Source of the DNA: Clostridia bacterium
GTDB lineage: Bacteria > Bacillota > Clostridia > Lachnospirales > Lachnospiraceae
Direction: 5' to 3'
DNA length: 64,000 nt
NCBI GenBank assembly: GCA_009929615.1
Contig: SAAB01000007.1
Coordinates: 24,082 to 88,081, forward strand
Below the pieces are notes generated by a model, which worked only from the letters and a program-made list of their open reading frames with translations, was not told where the DNA came from and did no database searches. The number at the start of each line of letters is the position of its first letter. Positions within the stretch are counted from its first letter, which is position 1. This document shows, one piece after another, positions 17,842 to 26,213 of the stretch. The position numbers were made by a program, and so were the translations under genes.

Positions 17842-20232
17842 ATGAAGCGGGAAGTCCGGATTTCGGTTAGAAATCTGGTGGAATTCATTTTAAAAAATGG
17901 TGATATAGACCAACGTATGGGCGTTATGCAGGATGTGGACGCCATGCAGGCCGGAAGCCGGGCACATCGAAAGCTTCAGAAACAGGGCGGAAGCAATTAT
18001 CAGGCCGAGGTTAGTCTGAAGCGCAAAGTTTCTATCGATGAGACTTTGGATATTCAGGTAGAGGGACGGGCGGATGGTATTATTTTAAACCCATTGAATG
18101 AAGAGACGGTGACGGTGGATGAAATCAAGGGGACGTTTACATCCTTGGAGAGTATTGAAGAACCTGATATTCTTCATATCGCCCAGGCGGACTGTTATGC
18201 ATGTATTTATGGAGAGCTTCATGGCTTGTCCGGGATTAAAGTGCGTATCACTTACATTCATTTGGAAACAGAAGAAATAAAAATCTTTGAATTTGAACGA
18301 CAGAGGGAAGAGTTGGAATCCTGGTTTCAGGATTTGGTTTCAAGATACGCCAAATGGGCCAAGTGGCAGATTGAATGGCAGGACCTGAGGGATATGACTA
18401 TTGAAGAAATGGGCTTTCCTTTTGCTTATCGATTGAGCCAGAAGCGTATGATGAACGGCGTACTGCGTTCGATTGATGAGGGAAAAAATATATTTATTCA
18501 GGCACCAACGGGAACAGGTAAGACTCTGGGGACACTTTTTCCGGCCATCAAAGCCATGGGGGAAAAGAAGTGCGGACGGATATTTTATTTGACGGCAAAA
18601 ACCATTGCCAGGACAGTGGCAGAGGAAACGGGGAAACTTCTTTCAGGGCAGGGGCTTCGTATGAAATTTGTTACTTTAACAGCGAAAGAGAAACTGTGTC
18701 CGATGGATGAATGTAGGTGTCAGCCTGAGTATTGTGAACGGGCGAAAGGTCATTTTGACCGGGTGAATGATGCTGTGTTTGACATGATTCACCGGGAAGA
18801 CAGTATGGAACGGGAAAAAATTCTGTCTTATGCTGAACAGCATCAGGTCTGCCCTTTTGAATTTCAATTAGATGTTTCTCTTTGGTGTGATGTCATTATC
18901 TGCGATTACAATTATGTTTTTGACCCGGTTGTTTATCTGAAACGTTTTTTCACGGATGCTTCACCCAATATGGTGTTTTTAGTTGATGAAGCCCATAATC
19001 TGGTGGAACGGGCCAGAGAGATGTACAGTGCTCAGTTATATCGAAGAGAATTTGACAGTCTGCATCGTCAGTTAAAAACACTGCGGCCGAAACTGGCTAA
19101 GAAAGTCCATAAGTGCAGCCAGTTTTTTAAAGATTTTGAGGAAAGCAGAATGGCTGAAAGCGGTAGTTATTTAAAAGTGACAGAAGTGGGAAGCTTCGTG
19201 TTGAATCTCATGGGTATGGTGGGAGATATGGAAACTTATCTCAGAGAAGATATGGAAGCAGAACTCAGGGAAAAAGTGACAGAACTCTATTTTGAGGCCC
19301 GCCGCTTTGTTAATACCTATGATTTGATTGACGATAAGTATTTGATTTATACCGAAGGTGATTCGGGAGATACGATGGTAAAGATGTTCTGTGTAGACCC
19401 TTCAGGAAATCTGAGTGAACGGATAGGCATGAGTCGCAGCTGCATTTTCTTTTCAGCTACCCTCCTGCCGGTTCAGTATTATAAAGACCTGCTCAGTGCT
19501 CATCCGGAAGGAGATTACGAAATGTATGTAGACTCTCCTTTTTCTCCGGAAAAGCGTTTGATTTTTACGGCGGGTGATGTGAGCAGCCGATATTCGGCCA
19601 GAAACCAGGAACAGTACGAACGGATTGCAGATTACCTGAGTAAGATTATTAAAGGGCGGAACGGCAATTACATTGCATTTTTCCCATCCTATGCTTTTAT
19701 GGCATCGGTTTTTGATATTTTCACCGAAAAAGAAATGATGAAGGCTGGCCGGGGACTCAGGGTGTTTTGTCAGGAAAGCGGCATGGATGAAGAACAGAGA
19801 CAGGCATTTCTCGATAACTTCAAAGAGGATGCCCATGAAACGGTTTTGGGCTTCTGCGTATTAGGCGGTATATTTTCAGAGGGGATTGATTTGAAAGCCG
19901 ATCGGTTAATTGGAGCTATTATTGTAGGGACAGGGCTTCCGGGGATAGGAAGTGACCGGGAGCTGTTGAAAGAATATTTTGATAAAACAAAAGGCAGGGG
20001 ATTTGACTATGCCTATTTATATCCGGGAATGAACAAGGTTCTCCAAGCTGGAGGAAGGGTTATTCGTTCGGAAGAAGATACAGGAATCATAGCTCTGTTG
20101 GATGAAAGATTTAACTATTCGGGATATCAGCGTCTCTTTCCCAGAGAATGGTATCCCTTCCAGAAAGTAAATATGGATTCTGTGGAGAAAAAGATAGAAA
20201 AATTCTGGACAGAACAAATAAATCATCTATAA
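17842..20232 (+). CDS. DinG/XPD-like helicase with N-terminal RecB/Cas4-like nuclease domain
   Basis: A 796-residue protein. The first ~190 residues carry a PD-(D/E)xK pattern (GRADGIILNPL ... VDEIKG, then IAQADCYACIYGE as the QxxxY motif). The rest is an XPD/DinG helicase: Q-like FAYRLSQKRMM, Walker A APTGTGKTLG, an Fe-S cysteine set (KLCPMDECRC, EYC, VCPFEF), DEAH box FLVDEAHNLVE, and motifs VI-like QAGGRVIRSEED. Expected role is ATP-driven 5'-3' DNA unwinding in repair. ATG 17842 lies 11 bp from GGGGAGG; TTG 17818 and ATG 17833 are poorer starts. Confidence 0.85.
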   Translation: MKREVRISVRNLVEFILKNGDIDQRMGVMQDVDAMQAGSRAHRKLQKQGGSNYQAEVSLKRKVSIDETLDIQVEGRADGIILNPLNEETVTVDEIKGTFTSLESIEEPDILHIAQADCYACIYGELHGLSGIKVRITYIHLETEEIKIFEFERQREELESWFQDLVSRYAKWAKWQIEWQDLRDMTIEEMGFPFAYRLSQKRMMNGVLRSIDEGKNIFIQAPTGTGKTLGTLFPAIKAMGEKKCGRIFYLTAKTIARTVAEETGKLLSGQGLRMKFVTLTAKEKLCPMDECRCQPEYCERAKGHFDRVNDAVFDMIHREDSMEREKILSYAEQHQVCPFEFQLDVSLWCDVIICDYNYVFDPVVYLKRFFTDASPNMVFLVDEAHNLVERAREMYSAQLYRREFDSLHRQLKTLRPKLAKKVHKCSQFFKDFEESRMAESGSYLKVTEVGSFVLNLMGMVGDMETYLREDMEAELREKVTELYFEARRFVNTYDLIDDKYLIYTEGDSGDTMVKMFCVDPSGNLSERIGMSRSCIFFSATLLPVQYYKDLLSAHPEGDYEMYVDSPFSPEKRLIFTAGDVSSRYSARNQEQYERIADYLSKIIKGRNGNYIAFFPSYAFMASVFDIFTEKEMMKAGRGLRVFCQESGMDEEQRQAFLDNFKEDAHETVLGFCVLGGIFSEGIDLKADRLIGAIIVGTGLPGIGSDRELLKEYFDKTKGRGFDYAYLYPGMNKVLQAGGRVIRSEEDTGIIALLDERFNYSGYQRLFPREWYPFQKVNMDSVEKKIEKFWTEQINHL

Positions 20233-20264
20233 TAGGATTTAGAAAACACTAAGGAGGTTGTTTC

Positions 20265-20507
20265 ATGTTAATCACAATTTGTATTGGAAGCTCCTGTCAT
20301 TTAAAGGGTTCCAGAAATGTTATTCAGGGACTTGAGCGGAAAATCAAGGAAGAACAGTTATCTTCCAAGATAGAGTTAAACGGTTCTTTTTGCACAGGTG
20401 AGTGCGAAAAGGGCGTATGTGTAAAGATTGATGACGAATTATTTTCCGTTTCACCGGAAACTGTAGATACATTTTTCACCGAAGAGGTGCTCGGGAGGTT
20501 GAATTAG
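20265..20507 (+). CDS. Small thioredoxin-like [2Fe-2S] ferredoxin (NuoE-like)
   Basis: An 80-residue protein with four cysteines in the NuoE/HydC arrangement: CIGSSCH near the start and SFCTGECEKGVC in the middle, the expected ligands of a thioredoxin-fold [2Fe-2S] cluster. It has no extra domains. Preceded by AAGGAGGT. Its stop codon TAG is followed immediately by the TTG start of the sensory hydrogenase gene, which implies translational coupling and a shared electron-transfer or signalling task. Confidence 0.88.
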   Translation: MLITICIGSSCHLKGSRNVIQGLERKIKEEQLSSKIELNGSFCTGECEKGVCVKIDDELFSVSPETVDTFFTEEVLGRLN

Positions 20508-22235
20508 TTGGCGGCAATTGGATTTAAGACAGCGAAATGCAAGGACTGTTATAAATGTGTCCGAATATGTCCAGTGAAAGCCATTCATACCAAGGATGAA
20601 CATGCTCTCTACGTGGCAGATGAATGTGTATTATGTGGGCGGTGCCTGGAGGCCTGTCCTCAGGACGCGATTATCAGTATCAGTGATATACAAAAAGCAA
20701 AGGCTTTTATTCAGGAAGGCTGTAAAACTGTTATTTCGCTGGATCCGGCATATCTGGGCGTATTTGGCGATACGGAAAATGGTACAGGACAGCTGAGAGA
20801 AGCATTATATCAGCTTGGTTTTTCCCACATAAGAGAAACGGCAGAAGGAGCAGTTCATGTGACGAAAGCCTATGAACGTCTTATCAAGGCTGGCGAGATG
20901 AATAACATTATCACTACGTCCTGTGCGGCAATTAATGATTTGGTAGAGCGATATTATCCGGAGATGATTCCATATATGGCGCCGGTAGTTTCACCTATGA
21001 TTGCTCATGGAATGATGTTGAAGGAAGAATTTGGGCCAGATGTGAAGGTTGTATATATCGGCAGTTGTACGGCAAAAGGCAGAGAAGCTTTACGAGACCG
21101 ATGCCGTGGAGAATTCATTGATGCGGTAATTGATTTTCAAGAACTTCGCAAGTGGCTTAAGGAAGCCGGAATTGATCCGGCACAATGTGAGCCAAGGCAG
21201 AGGCGCGGCAAAAATCCATTGATTAACGGTCTCTATGGTGTTAGTGGTGGGATATTGTCATCTGTTGAAGCGGATAAAGGCTTTGGAAAATATGAGCAGC
21301 TTTATGTAGATGGTATTGACTCTGTGAAAGAGCTTTTTACCTGCATAGCAAATGGCGAAATTAATAATTGCTTTATAGAGGTGGCATCCTGTGTTGGCGG
21401 CTGTATTAATGGTCCGCTGGCTGGTGGTCAGGAAAGTGACCGGTTTAAGGCACGAATTTATACAAATCAGAAGATTATCCGCGAGTTTCCGCAGGATATG
21501 GATAAGATGAAAGAAAGCATTATCCTGAGGAAAGATTTTCGTCAGTCTGCGCAGGCAGTGGCTATACCAACTGAGGAAGAGATTCAGGAAGCACTGCGTA
21601 AAGATGGTAAAGACTCCATTGAGAAACAGTTAAACTGCGGCGCTTGTGGATTTAAAACCTGTAGAGATAAAGCGATTGCTCTCTGCCAGCATAAGGAACA
21701 GCTGAATCTGTGTATTCCATATATGTATCAGCAGGCAAGATCCACGGCAGAGGTTATTTTGTCTGTTACACCAAACCTGATTTTTACAGTGGATGAGCAG
21801 CTGCGTATTCAGGAGTTTAATAATGCGGCGGAGGTTATGTTTAATATATCTGCCGATAAAGCCCACGGCATGTTTCTTGGGAACATTATTGACCCTGGAG
21901 ATTTTGCATCGGTATTTCGCGATAAGCGAAGTATTATGAATAAAAAAGTGTCCTATGAGAAATATGGGATGATTACGATGCAGAACATTATTTACATTCG
22001 TGAACAGAATTGCGCATTGGGAATTTTAAGAAATATTACCTCCGAAGAAAAGATACGAAGACAACATGACCGGATGCGCATGGAGGCAATGGATATTGCC
22101 CAGAAAGTTATCGATAAACAGATGATGGTTGCCCAGGAGATTGCCGGGCTGTTGGGTGAAACGACAGCAGAGACAAAGGTGACTCTGACAAAGATGCGGG
22201 ACAGCATTTTCTATGAGGGAGACGACAACCTATGA
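20508..22235 (+). CDS. Sensory-type [FeFe]-hydrogenase-like protein with PAS domain
   Basis: A 575-residue protein: two [4Fe-4S] motifs (CKDCYKCVRICP; CVLCGRCLEACP), a hydrogenase H-cluster domain, a Cys-rich DUF-type Fe-S motif (NCGACGFKTCRDKAIALC) and a PAS domain (AEVILSVTPNLIFTVDEQ ... FNNAAEVMF), then a helix. H-cluster loops are ITTSCAA, IGSCTAK and SCVGGCING, so the Cys pair TSCCP of catalytic enzymes is reduced to one Cys. This is the layout of group C (HydS) proteins, thought to sense H2 and report through PAS. Start is TTG with GGGAGG in front; it overlaps the phosphatase gene by four bases. Confidence 0.9.
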   Translation: MAAIGFKTAKCKDCYKCVRICPVKAIHTKDEHALYVADECVLCGRCLEACPQDAIISISDIQKAKAFIQEGCKTVISLDPAYLGVFGDTENGTGQLREALYQLGFSHIRETAEGAVHVTKAYERLIKAGEMNNIITTSCAAINDLVERYYPEMIPYMAPVVSPMIAHGMMLKEEFGPDVKVVYIGSCTAKGREALRDRCRGEFIDAVIDFQELRKWLKEAGIDPAQCEPRQRRGKNPLINGLYGVSGGILSSVEADKGFGKYEQLYVDGIDSVKELFTCIANGEINNCFIEVASCVGGCINGPLAGGQESDRFKARIYTNQKIIREFPQDMDKMKESIILRKDFRQSAQAVAIPTEEEIQEALRKDGKDSIEKQLNCGACGFKTCRDKAIALCQHKEQLNLCIPYMYQQARSTAEVILSVTPNLIFTVDEQLRIQEFNNAAEVMFNISADKAHGMFLGNIIDPGDFASVFRDKRSIMNKKVSYEKYGMITMQNIIYIREQNCALGILRNITSEEKIRRQHDRMRMEAMDIAQKVIDKQMMVAQEIAGLLGETTAETKVTLTKMRDSIFYEGDDNL

Positions 22236-23404
22236 ATATGAGTCTGGACATTGCATGGAAAAGCCTGAATAAGAAAAAGGAAGAACTGTGCGGGGATACG
22301 GTTGAGATTATTAAAACTGAAGATTCAGATATTCTTTTACTCTCTGACGGTATGGGGAGCGGTGTCAAAGCAAATATTCTATCGACTTTGACGACAAAGA
22401 TTATGGGTACGATGCTGAAGAATGGAGCGACGATTGAAGAATGCGTGACAACCATAGCGAAGACACTGCCTGTTTGCCAGACGAGGCAGGTGGCTTATTC
22501 GACTTTTAGTATTCTCCAAATCTATAAAGACGGCAAGGCTTCACTGATTGAATATGATAATCCGGGAGGCATTCTCATTCGAGATGGCCGCCATAAGGAT
22601 GTTCCTTTCATTGTGCGTGAACTCGAGGGGAAAATCATCCGGGAATATCATTTTAACGTCTGCTATGGGGATTATTATATTCTTATGAGTGACGGCGTTA
22701 TCCATGCCGGAGTAGGGAAAAACAAAGGTTTCGGCTGGCCTCGCGGAGAAGTCGTTCGTTATGCGGAGCGCTATTGTTCGTCAGGGGTGTCAAGCTCACG
22801 TCTTATGTCTATGATAAGCAACCGGTGCAACGTTCTTTATGGTGGCGAGCCTGGAGACGACACTACGGTTATTACAATAAAAGTTACAGAACCTAAAACA
22901 GTGAATCTGTTTACGGGACCACCGGTGAATAAAGAGGATGATGAGCGTCTTATGCAAGCCTTTATGGAAACACCGGGACGAAAGATTATCTGTGGAGGAA
23001 CATCGGCAACCATTGGTGCGAGATATTTAAATAAACCACTGAAAGCTTCGTTGACCTATTATGATCCGGATATTCCGCCAACGGCAGAACTTGAAGGCAT
23101 TGATATGGTAACAGAGGGCGTGTTAACACTGAACCGTACGGTGCAGATGCTCTCCGGATACAATGCAGGAAAAGTGGATGAACCATTTTTCAATCGGCTG
23201 TATGGGAAAGATGGAGCTGCCCAGCTTGGAAAGGTTCTTGTAGAAGAATGTACCCAGTTGAATCTTTTTGTCGGCAGGGCGTTAAATGAAACTTATCAGG
23301 CGGCATCCCTGCCCTTTGATTTAAGTATCAGACAGCGTCTGGTGGAACAGCTTATAAAAGAATGTGAAAAGATGGGGAAAAGAGTTACCATTAAATATTA
23401 TTAA
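22232..23404 (+). CDS. SpoIIE-family PP2C serine/threonine phosphatase
   Basis: A 390-residue protein whose first ~235 residues are a PP2C/SpoIIE phosphatase: metal-binding LLLSDGMGSGVKA, STFSILQI, EYDNPGGILIRDG, ILMSDGVIHAG and GDDTTVITIKV. The last ~155 residues (from TVNLFTGPPVNKEDD) are a separate domain that I cannot name, though it is conserved with this phosphatase type in hydrogenase operons. It overlaps the sensory hydrogenase by ATGA. Most likely it dephosphorylates a protein partner, possibly an anti-sigma antagonist, in response to the sensor; no such partner is in the window. Confidence 0.88.
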   Translation: MNMSLDIAWKSLNKKKEELCGDTVEIIKTEDSDILLLSDGMGSGVKANILSTLTTKIMGTMLKNGATIEECVTTIAKTLPVCQTRQVAYSTFSILQIYKDGKASLIEYDNPGGILIRDGRHKDVPFIVRELEGKIIREYHFNVCYGDYYILMSDGVIHAGVGKNKGFGWPRGEVVRYAERYCSSGVSSSRLMSMISNRCNVLYGGEPGDDTTVITIKVTEPKTVNLFTGPPVNKEDDERLMQAFMETPGRKIICGGTSATIGARYLNKPLKASLTYYDPDIPPTAELEGIDMVTEGVLTLNRTVQMLSGYNAGKVDEPFFNRLYGKDGAAQLGKVLVEECTQLNLFVGRALNETYQAASLPFDLSIRQRLVEQLIKECEKMGKRVTIKYY

Positions 23405-23429
23405 TGGCATTGCTGCAGAGGAGTAAAAA

Positions 23430-24887
23430 ATGAAAAGAACATTTGTAACGGATATTAATGAAATTAAATATGAAGTGTACATGGAAGTGGCACGTATGGC
23501 TTTTGAAGGAAAGCTGAATGAGAGCCGGGAACAGATTCCTTATAATATCATTCCGGGAAATACACCTCAGTATCGCTGCTGCGTTTATAAAGAACGGGAG
23601 ATTATCCGTCAGAGAGTGCGTCTTGCAGAAGGCCATACACCACTGCCGGGAGGAAATATAAAAAATATTGTTCAGGTTCTTCCTGCGGCCTGTGAAGGCT
23701 GTCCGATTAACCGGTTCAGTGTAACGAATAACTGCCAGATGTGTCTGGCTAAAAAATGTATGTCTGCCTGCAATTTTGGTGCGATTACTTTTGAAGGAGG
23801 AAGAGCCCATATTGACCCTAAGAAATGCAAAGAGTGTGGACGATGTGTGGAAGCCTGCCCTTATAATGCAATTGCAGATTTAATGCGTCCTTGTAAAAGG
23901 GCCTGCCCGGTAGATGCCATTTCCATGGATGAGGAAATGATTGTACAGATTGATGATACCAAGTGTATCAGCTGTGGTCAGTGTGTGGTAGGCTGTCCTT
24001 TTGGTGCTATTTCAGACCGCTCCTTTATGGTGGATGTTATCCGCTTAATTAACAGTGGGGTTAAGGTCTATGCTATGGTTGCACCGGCTATTGAAGGACA
24101 GTTTGGAGCTGATGTATCTGTCGGAATGATTCGGGAAGCGGTTAAAGCCCTTGGATTTGAGGATATGTTTGAAGTTTCATTGGGGGCTGACTTTGTTTCT
24201 AAAAATGAAGCCTTGGAATTAGAAGAGCGGGTGAAGGCTGGTGAAAAGATGACAACGTCCTGTTGTCCGGCTTTTGTCAATATCATTAAAAAGCATTTTC
24301 CTGAGCTGGCGGATAAGATGTCTACAACGGTTTCACCGATGCAGGCGACAGCCCGTCTGATTAAAGCCATGTATCCGGAAGCTTTGTGCGTTTTTATCGG
24401 ACCATGTATTGCTAAAAAGAGCGAAGTGATTGATTCGATTACCATGGGGGCTGCAGATTATGCACTTACCTATGAAGAACTGTACGCTATGATGGAAGCT
24501 AAGAGTGTAGACCCCTTGGATTATACGGGAGAGCTTCAGCAGGGAAGTAAATTTGGTAAGAATTATTCTGTATCCGGCGGTGTGACGGCAGCAGTTCTTG
24601 AAACCTTTAAAGAGCGAAATGAAGATGTTTCTGTCAAAGTTTATAAAGCAGATGGGGCAGCGGATTGTAAAAAAGCATTAATGCTTCTGAAAGCAGGACG
24701 GCTGACCGAAGACTTCATTGAAGGCATGGCCTGTGCCGGTGGATGTGTCAGCGGACCGGCAATGCTCAACCGGGAAAGAACTTTCATGAAAGATAGAAAT
24801 GCGCAGATTAATCAGGCAGATGACCGGCAGATATTGTCTAACGTAGATACTTACGAAGAATATAATATCCGTATGCATCGAAATTAA
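23430..24887 (+). CDS. [FeFe]-hydrogenase, monomeric group B type
   Basis: A 485-residue hydrogenase with an unusual N-terminal Cys set (GCPINRFSVTNNCQMCLAKKC) and several [4Fe-4S] motifs (CKECGRCVEACP, PCKRACP, CISCGQCVVGCP), then all H-cluster ligands: TTSCCPAF, GPCIAKK and MACAGGCVSG. With the complete CC pair it is probably a working H2-evolving or H2-oxidising enzyme taking electrons from ferredoxin. The C-terminal small domain is rudimentary. It lies 25 bp after the phosphatase behind AGGAG, and is the last gene of the operon, closed by a terminator. Confidence 0.9.
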   Translation: MKRTFVTDINEIKYEVYMEVARMAFEGKLNESREQIPYNIIPGNTPQYRCCVYKEREIIRQRVRLAEGHTPLPGGNIKNIVQVLPAACEGCPINRFSVTNNCQMCLAKKCMSACNFGAITFEGGRAHIDPKKCKECGRCVEACPYNAIADLMRPCKRACPVDAISMDEEMIVQIDDTKCISCGQCVVGCPFGAISDRSFMVDVIRLINSGVKVYAMVAPAIEGQFGADVSVGMIREAVKALGFEDMFEVSLGADFVSKNEALELEERVKAGEKMTTSCCPAFVNIIKKHFPELADKMSTTVSPMQATARLIKAMYPEALCVFIGPCIAKKSEVIDSITMGAADYALTYEELYAMMEAKSVDPLDYTGELQQGSKFGKNYSVSGGVTAAVLETFKERNEDVSVKVYKADGAADCKKALMLLKAGRLTEDFIEGMACAGGCVSGPAMLNRERTFMKDRNAQINQADDRQILSNVDTYEEYNIRMHRN

Positions 24888-24907
24888 ATGACAAAAGTTT
24901 TTATAAA

Positions 24908-24942
24908 AAAAGGCAGAAGACTATTGACCTCTTCTGCCTTTT
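24908..24942 (+). terminator. Intrinsic terminator after the hydrogenase operon
   Basis: Stem AAAAGGCAGAAGA / TCTTCTGCCTTTT with loop CTATTGACC; ends in a T-rich tail. Confidence 0.9.
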
Positions 24943-24958
24943 CTGTTATTATCATAAG

Positions 24959-24977
24959 AGTAACGATAATTGTTACT
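24959..24977 (+). promoter_or_regulatory. Fur/PerR-type operator in front of the PerR-like gene
   Basis: AGTAACGATAATTGTTACT is a 19-bp inverted repeat (9-1-9 with one mismatch), the size and symmetry of Fur/PerR boxes, 27 bp before the ATG at 25005. This suggests autoregulation. Confidence 0.55.
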
Positions 24978-25004
24978 AATATTGATATAGGAAGGAGGAC
25001 CTAC

Positions 25005-25412
25005 ATGGCAACACTTAAATATAGCCGTCAGCGCGAAGCAATTAAGAATTATCTTGTAGGCCGTCTGGACCATCCGACAGCGGATATGGTATATTCAGCT
25101 ATCCGCGAAATCTATCCGAACATCAGTCTTGGAACCGTATACCGAAATTTGACTCTTTTGGCAAGTCAGGGAGAGATTATTAAGATTTCCTGTGGACAGA
25201 ACAGTGACCGTTTTGATGGAAGGACGGAATTACATCACCATATTGTCTGCGAGAAATGCGGTCAGGTTGAAGATTTATTTGGACTGAATGCACAGATGAT
25301 AGATCAGATGGCAGCCGGAAATTATGATGGAGACATCTACGGACATCAGTTATATTTCTATGGTAAATGTAAGAAATGTAAAGAAGAAGAAAAAAGTTTA
25401 AAAACGGGTTGA
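25005..25412 (+). CDS. perR: Fur-family repressor, PerR-like
   Basis: A 135-residue Fur-family protein: winged helix with SLGTVYRNLTLLASQGEI, then HHH motif ELHHHIVCEKCGQVEDL and a C-terminal CKKC. His23, Asp71, His77/79 and Asp90 are placed like the regulatory metal site of PerR, and the two CxxC pairs would hold the structural zinc. Peroxide-sensing by metal-catalysed His oxidation is the known PerR mechanism; assignment against Fur or Zur rests on the motif layout and on the adjacent rubrerythrin gene. ATG 25005 follows GGAAGGAGG; the in-frame ATG at 24888 lies upstream of the terminator. Confidence 0.78.
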   Translation: MATLKYSRQREAIKNYLVGRLDHPTADMVYSAIREIYPNISLGTVYRNLTLLASQGEIIKISCGQNSDRFDGRTELHHHIVCEKCGQVEDLFGLNAQMIDQMAAGNYDGDIYGHQLYFYGKCKKCKEEEKSLKTG

Positions 25413-25462
25413 CAAACAAAACAAAGTAGTATATGATAATGATATCAGTAATGATTATTAAT
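25409..25462 (+). promoter_or_regulatory. Rubrerythrin promoter with Fur/PerR-like operator
   Basis: TTGACA (25409-25414), 17 bp, TATGAT (25432-25437): near-consensus and so probably strong unless repressed. GATAAT-like hexamers (GATAATGAT at 25435-25443, then ATGATTATTAATATC) cover the -10 and start region. GATAATGAT equals one half of the canonical Fur box. The promoter overlaps the last codons of perR. Confidence 0.65.
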
Positions 25463-25502
25463 ATCAAAAAATAAAAAACAACTTTAAAAGGAGAGAATTA
25501 AA

Positions 25503-26045
25503 ATGAAAAAATTTGTATGTACAGTATGTGGTTATGTTCATGAAGGAGACGCAGCACCAGAGGCATGTCCAGTATGTAAGGCACCAGCAAGTAAATTTAA
25601 AGAGCAGTCCGGTAACAGAGAATGGGCAGCAGAGCATGTTGTAGGCGTAGCTCAGGGCGCTCCAGAAGATATCATGATGGATTTAAGAGCAAACTTTGAA
25701 GGAGAATGTTCAGAAGTTGGTATGTACCTTGCTATGGCTCGTGTAGCTCATAGAGAAGGATATCCAGAAATCGGTTTATACTGGGAAAAAGCTGCTTATG
25801 AAGAAGCAGAACATGCTGCAAAATTTGCTGAATTATTAGGCGAAGTTATTACAGACAGCACAAAGAAAAACCTTGAGATGAGAATTGATGCTGAAAACGG
25901 TGCTACAGCAGGTAAATTTGACCTTGCAAAACGTGCTAAAGCATTAAACCTTGATGCAATTCATGATACAGTTCATGAAATGGCAAGAGATGAAGCTCGT
26001 CACGGAAAAGCATTTGAAGGATTATACAACAGATTCTTCAAATAA
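25503..26045 (+). CDS. Reverse rubrerythrin (rubredoxin N-terminal), NADH peroxidase type
   Basis: A 180-residue protein with the rubredoxin iron site first (C6/C9/C22/C25 in [20 protein letters not shown]) and the ferritin-like diiron domain second ([39 protein letters not shown]), the opposite order to classical rubrerythrin. Such reverse rubrerythrins act as the terminal component of NAD(P)H-dependent H2O2 (and O2) reduction in clostridia and are PerR-repressed there. Codon use and the strong promoter and AAAGGAGAG site suggest high expression. Next to a PerR-like gene, which supports peroxide defence. Confidence 0.93.
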   Translation: MKKFVCTVCGYVHEGDAAPEACPVCKAPASKFKEQSGNREWAAEHVVGVAQGAPEDIMMDLRANFEGECSEVGMYLAMARVAHREGYPEIGLYWEKAAYEEAEHAAKFAELLGEVITDSTKKNLEMRIDAENGATAGKFDLAKRAKALNLDAIHDTVHEMARDEARHGKAFEGLYNRFFK

Positions 26046-26060
26046 GAATAAGATACTTAC

Positions 26061-26095
26061 AGAAGACCGGGTGATATTCATCCGGTCTTCTTTTT
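26061..26095 (+). terminator. Intrinsic terminator after rubrerythrin
   Basis: Stem AGAAGACCGG / CCGGTCTTCT with a small inner helix, followed by TTTTTG. Confidence 0.9.
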
Positions 26096-26146
26096 GCATA
26101 TAAGATAGTTCTCCCATTTTATAAGAAATTCGTAAGAGTCCCTTCC

Positions 26147-26175
26147 TTGACGTATCTGTTAAAATGACTTAGAAT
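26147..26175 (+). promoter_or_regulatory. metA promoter
   Basis: TTGACG (26147-26152), 17 bp, TAGAAT (26170-26175). The leader of about 30 nt is too short for an S-box or T-box. Confidence 0.65.
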
Positions 26176-26213
26176 AAACTATAAAATCAATTAAGAGAAC
26201 AGGAGGCAGCTTC

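Noticed and set aside
24888..25004. Extended N-terminus of the PerR-like protein
   Set aside because: The region contains the hydrogenase terminator and the inverted-repeat operator; GGAAGGAGG precedes the ATG at 25005.
25440..25447. A TGATATCA palindrome in the rubrerythrin promoter, identical to the SPFH operator half
   Set aside because: Only one copy, embedded in AT-rich GATAAT hexamers; better explained as part of a Fur/PerR-like site.
26176..26213. S-box or T-box leader for metA
   Set aside because: The leader is only about 30 nt after a well-placed promoter.
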